From assembly GCF_963576545.1 (NCBI RefSeq), contig NC_083636.1:8001856-8065855 (forward strand): a stretch of 64,000 nucleotides of DNA, read 5' to 3'. The translations under genes and the position numbers were made by a program. The first letter of the stretch is position 1; each line of letters opens with the position of its first letter. The notes beneath the pieces were generated by a model. The model made no database searches and was not told the origin of the DNA. It saw only the letters and a program-made list of their open reading frames with translations. Origin of the DNA: Limanda limanda (lineage: Eukaryota; Chordata; Actinopteri; Pleuronectiformes; Pleuronectidae). Of this stretch, positions 55,807-64,000 are shown piece by piece.

Positions 55807-57383
55807 CACTGCCCAAAAAAATTAAAGGAACACTTTGAAAACACATCAGATCTCATTGTGAAAAAAAATTATGTTGGATATTTATACTGATATGGACAGT
55901 TTAATGTCTTAAGAACAAAAGGATGCCACATCTTTGATGGAAATAAAAGTTTTCAGCCTACAGAGGGCTCAATTTTATAGACACCCCGAAAATCATAGTG
56001 AAAAAGTGATGTGGCAGGCTTGTCCAATTTGCCAAAATTCAATTTCAACTCAAAATGCTTCTCAATATCTTGTGTTGCCCCCACGTGATTGTATGCATGC
56101 TTGACAACGTCGCGGCATGCTCCTAATGAGACAACGGATGGTGTCTTGTGGGATGTCCTCCCAGATCTGTCTAAGGGCATCAGTGAGCTCCTGTAAAGTC
56201 TGAGGAGCAACCTGGCGGCGTCTGATGGACCGAAACATAATGTCCCAGAGGTGTTCTATCGGGTTTAGGTCAGGTGATCGTGAGGGCCATTCAATTGCAT
56301 CAATTTCTTCATCCTCCGGGTACTGCCTGCATACCCTTGCCACATGAGGCCTGGCATTATCGTGCATCAGGAGGAACCCAGGACCTACTGCACCAGCGTA
56401 GGGTCTGACCATGGGTTCAAGGATTTCATCTCGATACCTAATGGCAGTAAGACTGCCGTTCTCTAGCCTGTAGAGGTCTGTGCGTCCCTCCATGGATATG
56501 CCTCCCCAGACCATCACTGACCCACCACCAAACCGGTCATGCTGAACGATGTTGCAGGCAGCAGAGCGTTCTCCTTGGCTTCTCCAGACCCTTTCACGTC
56601 TATCACAGGTGCTCAGGGTGAACCTGCTCTCATCTGTGAAAAGCACAGGGCGCCAGTGGCGGACATGCCAATTCTGGTGTTCTATAGCAAATGCCAATCG
56701 AGCTCCACGGTGCTGGGCAGTGAGCACAGGGCACACTACAGGACGTCGCGCCCTGAGGCCACCCTCATGAAGTCTGTTTCTGACTGTTTGGGCAGAGACA
56801 TTCACACCAGTTGCCTGCTGGAGGTTATTCTGTAGGGCTCGGGCAGTGCTCAACCTGTTCCTACTTGCACAAAGCAGCAGATATCGGTCCTGCTGATGGG
56901 TTGAGGACCTTCTACGGCCCTGTCCAGCTCTCTTAGAGTAACTGCCTGTCTCCTGGAATCTCCTCCATGTTCTGGAGATTATGCTAGGAGACACATCAAA
57001 TCTCCTTGAAACGGCACGCATGGATGTGCCATCCTGGAGGAGTTGGACAATCTGTGCAGCTTCTGTAGGGTTAACAAATCGCCTCATGCTCCCAGTAGAG
57101 ATAATGACTCTAGCTAAAGCCAACACTAATGGAAAACCAGTCGAAGTGATCAAGAGGGAGAAACTTGAAATGGCCTCCACATGCAAAACCACTCCTATTT
57201 TGGGGGTCGTCTCATTGTTGCCCCTCTAGTGCACCTGTTGTTAATTCCATCAACACCAATGCAACTGAAACTGATGAACAACCCCCTCTGCTACTTAACT
57301 GACCAGATAATTATCAAAAAAGTGCAATTGAATTCATGCCATACCCTGATAAAAAAGTGTTCCTTTAATTTTTTTGAGCAGTG
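55807..57383. mobile_element. Tc1/mariner transposon, apparently complete
   Basis: A 1577-bp insertion is bounded by TA on each side (55805-55806 and 57384-57385). The empty site CATTATATGTGG is seen at about 39110 and 8720. The inverted ends begin CACTGCCCAAAAAAATTAAA and CACTGCTCAAAAAAATTAAA and run for about 29 bases. It encodes one transposase on the minus strand. Confidence 0.95.
56062..57087 (-). CDS. Tc1-family transposase (DD34E), full length
   Basis: 341 aa, the usual length for a Tc1 transposase, starting [15 protein letters not shown]. The upstream in-frame ATG at 57192 would add 35 residues not typical of the family. The N-terminal half holds two helix-turn-helix parts ([20 protein letters not shown] and [11 protein letters not shown]) joined by a basic GQGRRR linker that acts like the GRPR hook. 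The catalytic triad is visible: Asp in LFTDESRF, Asp in LMHDNARPH, Glu in NPIEHLWD, with exactly 34 residues between the last two. No stop or frameshift is seen. It binds the element's ends and moves it by cut-and-paste into TA sites. Confidence 0.93.
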   Translation of the reverse strand: MRRFVNPTEAAQIVQLLQDGTSMRAVSRRFDVSPSIISRTWRRFQETGSYSKRAGQGRRRSSTHQQDRYLLLCASRNRLSTARALQNNLQQATGVNVSAQTVRNRLHEGGLRARRPVVCPVLTAQHRGARLAFAIEHQNWHVRHWRPVLFTDESRFTLSTCDRRERVWRSQGERSAACNIVQHDRFGGGSVMVWGGISMEGRTDLYRLENGSLTAIRYRDEILEPMVRPYAGAVGPGFLLMHDNARPHVARVCRQYPEDEEIDAIEWPSRSPDLNPIEHLWDIMFRSIRRRQVAPQTLQELTDALRQIWEDIPQDTIRCLIRSMPRRCQACIQSRGGNTRY

Positions 57384-57385
57384 TA

Positions 57386-58100
57386 TGTGGAAGTGGAGGA
57401 GGATGGAGAGGGACAATGAGGAATTTCAGCTTCTCTGACAGTTTAGTGAAGCCTCAGAGCTATTAGGATGAAGGAACAGATGGCATCCAAAAAGCTTAAT
57501 ATAGCTATGGATAGAGACTGTATATAAAGGTTTGGACAACATGTCTCCATTTCCAGAAACAGTTCCTGGTGATTTCTGAGTTTCTGATATTTCTGACTGT
57601 TGCCATCTAGACAGACAGACTCCGTAAATGTTTGATGATGATCAGCATGATAAATCATTTTCAAATATGTTTCTGAGGAAATTCTTTGTAACACGGTTTT
57701 TACAAAATCTATTAAACACTTCTTTTGACACCCCATCTACCAAATATATTCCTGTGAGAAGAAGTCTTTAGTTTTTATAATGACATACATTTTTTGCAAA
57801 CACATGATCAAGTTGAGTTTTTAGTTGTTTGTATAGTTACTTGATCATTTCATGCTCATGACATGACAAGACTAAATTAAAGATGTTTCTCATGTCCATA
57901 TTATGCAAAAGAGTCAATTACAGAAAGAACAGAGACATGTGACACAGCTGATTATCTGACGCACGTAGTGTGTCACATTGACGCACTCAGTTCCTTTTCC
58001 TTCATCTCAAGTTGGTCAGGTTGTATCTCGCCTTTGAACAGAATGAGAGATTTCTGATTAACTCAATTCGATCAAATAGAAGGACAATGCTTAATAATCA
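57386..58100. repeat. Spacer after copy 2, right part (segment A)
   Basis: Continues the homology to 39111-39810 and 8720-9290. No gene. Confidence 0.65.
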
Positions 58101-58284
58101 GTTTGGCTTTGTTAAGGTTGACACAAAATGCTAACACTTACAAAGAATTTAGAAACATCTGTGATTGCTTGACAAAATGATTGATCGATGCAGTTTACTT
58201 CCCTAACATAAAAAGAAATCAAAGATTAGGGTTATTTGTTTTCTCTCTAAAACCACTAAGACTATAGACCTCTGATAGCAAGTT

Positions 58285-58600
58285 GACGAAAAAAGAAGAT
58301 GCGTCTGACCTTCCCAGATGCAGATGTGGACGCAGCGCTGGATGGGAGGAGGGATGTGTGCAGCTGGATGGAAGGACAGAGACCGAGCAGCAGCTCTCAC
58401 TGGGATGAATGAAGCTCTGAAACGAAGGGTCAGTGAAAATATACGTAGCGGAGCTGCTGGAGATCCCGACACTCTGCTGCCTCTGACCGGGCTGCTGCTG
58501 CATGCCGCTGCATGTCTATACCCAGGGAGACAGCGACCTCTAGCGACTGAGAGTGGAAACAAGCTCCGAGCAGGAATGTCCTGATTCAAACAACCCTCTG
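58285..58600 (-). promoter_or_regulatory. Duplicate of the candidate rerg first-exon island (unit 3)
   Basis: Near-identical to 24155-24470 and 39976-40290, again without the splice donor. Confidence 0.45.
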
Positions 58601-58609
58601 TCCTTAAAA

Positions 58610-58880
58610 GGAATAGTTCTCCCCAAAAAAATGAAAATTCACTCATTATCTACTCACCACTTGGCCGATGGAGGGTTGGGGGAAGTGTTTCAGGGGTAAA
58701 CGGACCAATCCAAAACAATTGAGATAAATGGTGAGCGCTTCTTTAAACATAAAAAAACTAATGCCTCCATGCTGCTCCTGTGGTGTTTGTGGTGTTTAAT
58801 TGTCTGTAAGCCCCGCATTCAAATTCCACCTTTAAGTCTGGTCCGTCTCAAATCACACAGAACAACTTAGTCTTTTGTGT
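58610..58880. repeat. Dispersed fish repeat (TTAAAGGGATAGTTC type), unit 3
   Basis: Counterpart of 40297-40560. Confidence 0.6.
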
Positions 58881-59067
58881 AATAGCTGGCTGGATGATAA
58901 ATCATTGTACATTGTATTTTTCACTAGTATGAGCATTTTTGAATTATGTGTCGATGTATGGGGCAATATACAAAACCAACTACTGCAGAATTCTCACCTG
59001 CAGCTGAGAAAACACAAGCGATTTTACCAGCACTGTGTCGAAACCTTGTGCTGCTCCAATCAATTTA

Positions 59068-59280
59068 TCAAATTTTATTTGTATAGCCCATATTCACAAA
59101 TCACAATTTGTCTCATAGGGCTTTAACATGGTGTGACATCCTCTGTCCTTAACCCTCAGCAAGAGTAAGGAAAAACTACTAAAAACCCTTTTAACAGGTA
59201 AAAAATACGTAGAAACCTCAGAGAGAGCCACATGTGAGGGATCCCTCTCCCAGGACGGACAGAAGTGCAATAGATGTCCA
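59068..59280. repeat. Dispersed fish repeat before the relic exons, unit 3
   Basis: Counterpart of 40753-40962; it ends directly at relic exon 13. Confidence 0.65.
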
Positions 59281-59283
59281 CTG

Positions 59284-59601
59284 AAATACGTTTCTATTCG
59301 GACCCAGAGTTTACTGGTTTCACATCAACGTGGTTTCCTACTATTCACCATTGAGGTAGAGCATATTTTCCGCACACAAGTACACACATATGGCACCAAT
59401 TCATGAAAGGTCAGCATTTGCATGTGTTATCATTTCAGAAAAAGGCGGACATCCTGGAGATGATGACAGCAGGATGGTCAGTATGGGGAGTTCGGGTGTA
59501 AAATCAGTATCCCTGCATCGTGAAGGCCAAAGAAACCACTTGCAAGAAGTGACTTCTTCGTGAAATTCACAGCACACCGGATGCTGAATTTTAGCATTTA
59601 A
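59284..59601 (+). pseudogene. Relic plexin exons 13 and 14 upstream of copy 3
   Basis: Both relics occur here in gene order: exon 13 end at about 59284-59355 (FYSDPEFTGF, ending TTGAG before GTAG) and exon 14 at about 59439-59601 (KKADILEMMTAGWSVWGV, then a stop, then QYPCIVKAKE). The intron between them is about 80 bases, as in the array genes. This is the best-preserved trace of the vanished older gene. Confidence 0.82.
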
Positions 59602-61339
59602 GGTAAATTTATTCAAACTTCAACAACCTGGACAGTATATGTCTTTTGGAGCAACTATCTATATAAAAATATGAACATGAATCAAGGTTTGATTATGATT
59701 CTGTATAATTGTGTCCAGGTATGTTCAATAACCCAGTGTAATATTGAAGGATTTTCCTGCTGCTTTCAATTGAGTCTGGGGATACAATGGTGGTAGAAAT
59801 ACTGATTAAGAACCTTTTCCGCTGCATTGATATTCATTTATTTTGTCAGCTTGGTTTAAATCAGTAATTAATCCTCACTGATTCCCCCTGAACCAGAATA
59901 AAATGAGCAATATTGAAATGCATCGTCAGCGTCTTTGCTCAAGGAGGCCGCCTTTAGTTTTTAAAAGGTTTGATAACATTTCGATTTGGAGCATCCTTCT
60001 GAGAGCCGCTGTCCGTTCCTTGCTGACTAAAAATAATTGCTGAGATAGGTCAAGAAATAGTCCACGTATAACACCCTGTAATACCACACTTTTTTTACCC
60101 ACGTTTTACAGATTTAACAAACAATATTTACCAGTGACTTTTAAAGGTGTCGGTGCCATTGAGAGCCTTTCTGACATTGATCCTTTTTTTACAGTATGTG
60201 TGTGAAGCCTTTTTACCTCTGAAGTGTCATTGGTAGTTTTTTGCCTTGTGTGTACACAACATACAGTATAGCTTAAGTTTGACTCTTGCACTGCTCAGCA
60301 CATCAGTTTTACTGCAGACATTAAACCTTTGACACATTATCGCCACAGTGACCCCTCAAGGAGGAAAGACCCTCACCAAACGAGTCCTCACTGCAGTCAG
60401 CAAAGTATGTACGGTGCGGCCTTGATTCATGCCCCGAGGATCACCTGTGTCATCAACTCCATGTCAAAATGGTTGCTCTGATAAAGTGTCACATTGTTAA
60501 ACAGGAGCAAATCTGGAACTGAACCTGACAAAAATAGTGAAACCAAAGTATATTGCACGTCTCTTAATGGCTAAATGATAAATAAAAACAATAGGAAAGG
60601 AAACTTTAAACTACATCAGGAAAACATGTGGGCCTCCGTGACAAGAACAAACTAATTCTGAAATATAGGCATCATTCAGACAAACTGGAATGGCTTTGGA
60701 TTCAACTCTTTCGGTTCAACCACAAGAGGGTAGTATACGACTCTTTAAAATATTCTGTATTTTATGTTGCTAACTGTTTATAAGTAATTTTTGTTACGAT
60801 TAAGCGGTAATGCCAGTGATAAAGTAGCTGGAAATATGAATGTTAACTCCCATTGAGTCATGCTTATAATTTGATGTTATTGATTATTTGGAAAAACAAC
60901 TTTGCAGAGCAGACATGTCATCCAGTCGTTTCTTGTTGACATCTTCTGTGTTTCATTCTGCTCTGGTGTGGTCAGTGGTCAGTGGTGGTAGCAGCTTATG
61001 AAGTGGAAAGCAAAGGGGGGGGTTCTCGCCCACCGCCCCACGACTTTGTCCTGTGGGGATATCAGCAGGAGGCTGTCGTGGTCAGGAATCATCCCAGGAG
61101 CGCACTCGTCATTGGGTATATCAGACTGAAACTCTGTAGATCTGGTTTTAAACACGATTAAAGTGGGATCAATTAAGCTGAATGAATCCAATAATGAGTC
61201 AGAGTCATCATGTCATTGAGATAGTTGTTTTTCGTTTTCGATGCGCGCTCCCCTCCCACTTTGACCACTTCTGTTTTCTGCTGAGGCGCTGCGCTTTTAC
61301 GCACGGCTCCAGTGACAGTGTGGTGGAGTGTGTGGTGCC

Positions 61340-61360
61340 ATGCAGGCCGTCAGTGTGTGA
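61340..61360 (+). promoter_or_regulatory. Upstream ORF in the 5' leader of copy 3
   Basis: Same MQAVSV ORF; one T fewer in the following T/C run changes the spacing to the main ATG by one base. Confidence 0.5.
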
Positions 61361-61396
61361 GGGTTTCCCAGTTCAAGCTGCCATCGCTGCTCTAAG

Positions 61397-64000
61397 ATGA
61401 TCCTGCTGCCTGGTCTGCTTGTTATTCTCTGGGGAGAAGCGGCTCTGTGTCTGGAGCCGGATGTAAGCTTCACTTTCAATAGAGATATCCAGCACTACGC
61501 CGTGGCCACCAACACGGTTTACGTTGCTACAAATGATACACTGTACCAGCTGAGCCACGACCTGACCATGGTCCAGCGTGTGACCCAGAGAGGAGTTCTG
61601 AAGGGCGGGGCCCAGGTGCCGTTTCACCGGGTTTCTGAGGCGGATTTCTCGGACGCAACTTTGAGCATCAACGTGTTGCTTCCATTGGTTGAGGACGATA
61701 CTTTGATCAGCTGCGGGGTGATCGACAAAGAGTGTGGCCACTGCGAGATTCTGAAGCTGATGGACATCTCCAGCCTCCAGCACAGTGAGAGCATCCAGGT
61801 GGGATCACTGGATCACAGCAGCGCGTCCGTCGCAGTCTTGGTGAAGGTGGAGAAGAATCCAACCAAGACCGACACGTACATTCTGACCGCGTTAGAGCAA
61901 AGTCCGAAGCAGAAGGAGAGGGCCGAAAACTGCTCAACTAACTTAGCCACTGTCCAGCTCCAAAACACAGAGAAGAACCAGGATGGAGGCATATTTTCTC
62001 TCATTGAAAATCAAGGCACGCCATCGATCAAAAGCATTGACAAAGTGGAGTTTGTGGAGTTTGTGGATGGATTTCAGATCAGTTCCACCATGTATCTGCT
62101 CTCCAACGTGCGCTCTGCTGATACAAGCAACAGAATCCGTCTGATTTGGCTCGAGGGTAAAGGCAGCAAGACACTGACTCTCAAGTCGCTGCGAGGTGCG
62201 ACTCTCAGGGTCTCTGAAGCCGGAGGTCACAGACTCGTGGCCTCCTCCGTCATCCCGGGGGCGCAGCCGGTGCTGTGGAGCGGAGTGTTCAGTGCGGACG
62301 TGGGACGGACCAACACCGAGCTGCTTGTGTTTGACATCAGCCCGGATTTCACCGGAAAAGCGAATACAGATCCAGACTTCTACAGCGGCAGCAGAGAGTC
62401 CAGTGCCCCCGAGGTAATGGGTCCATTTCTGAAGCTTTTATAGATTCGATAACAAAATAATTAATAATCAATATATTGGTCATCCAGTAACTGAAAGTAG
62501 GCAGCCAGTGGGTTGTATGAGAGTCCAGCTGGTAGCTACTGAGTTGATCTTATTGAAGAGCAAAATATATAAGAAATAAAGTGTATAACTAATAAGTGAC
62601 ATGCATTTTATTCATTAAAAAAGTAAAATCCAACACTAAGGCTAGACTTACAGCTTCAGTCATTGGATTTAAAACATGAACATGACCCTCTGTACCTGAG
62701 AACTTGGTATTGAGCCTTGAGTAATGACATGTTATTTCAAGTACCTCTTCTTTCGAGCTCTGTTGGCTCCAGATGTGACGATCAATGTGTTTGTGTTTGT
62801 CAGCCGAAGACACTGAGGCCGAAAGCCGTGCTCTTCAGGCACAGCAACATGACCTCTGTGCTGGCAGTGAGGCACAATACCTGGGTGGTTTTCTTCATCG
62901 GGACTGGAGATGGGCAGCTCATTAAGGTGTGTGTCATCTCAATCTGTACTACTGATATCTTTCATCTGCTTTTATTGTATCAATTATGTCAGTCAGTCAA
63001 CTTTTATTTGTATAACCCATATTCACAAATTGGGCTTCTAGGGACATTCTCTGTTCTTAACCCTCAGCAAGAATAAGAAAAAGTACCAAATAAAACCCAT
63101 TTTAGCCAAGGGGGAAATAAAGCTGCGCGGGATCCCTCTCCCAGGACAGACAGAGGAACGATAGATGTCACCTGGAGCACAGCACATCAACAAAGTAACA
63201 ATATTTACACATTGATGAGAAAGGACAACGTGTTTGTTTCCATTTTCTTAAATGATGTGGAGCTATAATTATTCAACGCAAGATAAACATTACAAACGGA
63301 GAGAGTACAGGCATCACTATGACATTTCTGTTTAACCTTTTAACCTGAGCAACGCAACATACAGTTGCATAATATCCTGTATTGTTGATGGCTAAGTGAG
63401 GCAACGTAGTGCAAGTCACACGATGTGGACACGACGAGGGGACAGAAAAGCCAGCACGAAGAGTTGAAGATTTCAACACGCTGCATTTTTTATTTTCTCC
63501 GATGGTGTGAGCTCTTAGAGAAAACCCAGCGTCCTCCATTAGGACTGAAAGGCACGAGTGGATCAATGTTTGCCTCAACAATCACAATGGTGGCGGCCAT
63601 TAGCTCGTGTCCTGAACTACACACAGTCCACTGCTTCAACACAGCCACTCATCGCAGCAGCTGATGATGTTTCCATGATTTCTTCTTTACAGTGTTAGCA
63701 AACCCAACTGGATTAAAATTTAACAATTGGTCAAAAGCAGCAATAATAAAGAAAGAAAGAAGTTTAGGATTGTGTCAAATTGGAATTAAAGGGTTAAGAA
63801 AAACAAACTTCAATCTGATTTAGATTAATAATAATCAGCAAGTGTTAATTCACTCTGATGAACATTACTTTGTTTTTATTTCCCCCTTGCACTGTCTTGC
63901 TGACGTACATATATACACACTCTCGCATATCAAGTGTGTGTTATTCAATAGCTGAAAATAGTCCATAAAAAATTGCTATTTATTGAAGAGCTAACATGTG
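61397..64000 (+). CDS. Plexin-C1-like gene, copy 3 (5' part only)
   Basis: Two exons are in the window: 61397-62413 (339 codons: signal peptide MILLPGLLVILWGEAALC and most of the Sema domain) and 62804-62926 (41 codons, with GTGDGQLIK). The window ends in intron 2; by offset from copy 2 the next exon would lie near 64.7 kb. Both exons are open with good splice sites, so this copy is probably functional. Whether it keeps a RasGAP tail or is truncated like copies 1 and 2 cannot be seen. From residue about 220 on it is almost base-for-base equal to copy 2. Confidence 0.88.
62993..63180. repeat. Dispersed fish repeat in intron 2 of copy 3
   Basis: Counterpart of 44213-44400, with a few substitutions. 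Confidence 0.65.

Noticed and set aside
57088..57192. N-terminal extension of 35 residues on the Tc1 transposase
   Set aside because: The family usually starts close to the first helix-turn-helix; the later Met gives the usual length of about 340 residues.

Overview
The window looks like a teleost nuclear genome, most likely a percomorph. It has intron-rich genes with GT/AG junctions, long dinucleotide arrays and dispersed fish-type DNA transposons and LINE fragments. All gene calls were made by eye from splice phases and remembered families; no database search was run.

Region 1 (1-24.5 kb) is gene-poor. Its one clear coding exon is the first coding exon of rerg, a Ras-like GTPase, on the minus strand at 16882-16942. 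A candidate non-coding first exon of rerg lies at about 24.06-24.46 kb. Everything to the left is probably rerg intron, with its other coding exons outside the window. It holds a 644-bp terminal-inverted-repeat element, a CT array, and a diverged copy of a segment (5.98-9.29 kb, interrupted) that reappears between the plexin genes.

Region 2 (24.5-64 kb) is a plus-strand tandem array of three plexin-C1-like genes, starting at 26695, 42626 and 61397. Copy 2 can be assembled through 16 exons plus a terminal exon with every splice phase matching. It gives a predicted 942-aa protein: signal peptide, Sema domain, two cysteine-rich PSI-type modules, IPT-type region, one membrane helix and a short juxtamembrane tail. 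The RBD/RasGAP exons typical of plexins are absent. The old last plexin exon survives about 1-2 kb downstream in the wrong phase, so joining it adds one Asp and a stop. The array therefore seems to encode signalling-dead, decoy-type plexins. Copy 1 has two nonsense codons and is probably a pseudogene; copy 3 runs off the right edge. Decayed plexin exons upstream of all three copies show that an older copy once lay there.

Each unit ends with a minus-strand terminal exon of a convergent coiled-coil gene (possibly cep83, from PLXNC1 synteny) and a spacer homologous to 5.98-9.29 kb. This suggests an initial duplication of roughly 32 kb (about 5.98-38.39 kb), internal deletions, then re-duplication of a 16-19 kb unit. 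Copy-specific insertions include an apparently intact Tc1-type transposon, a Harbinger-like element with TAA duplications, and unrelated LINE fragments in the same intron of copies 1 and 2. Copies 2 and 3 are almost identical from about 43.2/62.0 kb onward, which suggests a recent duplication or gene conversion.
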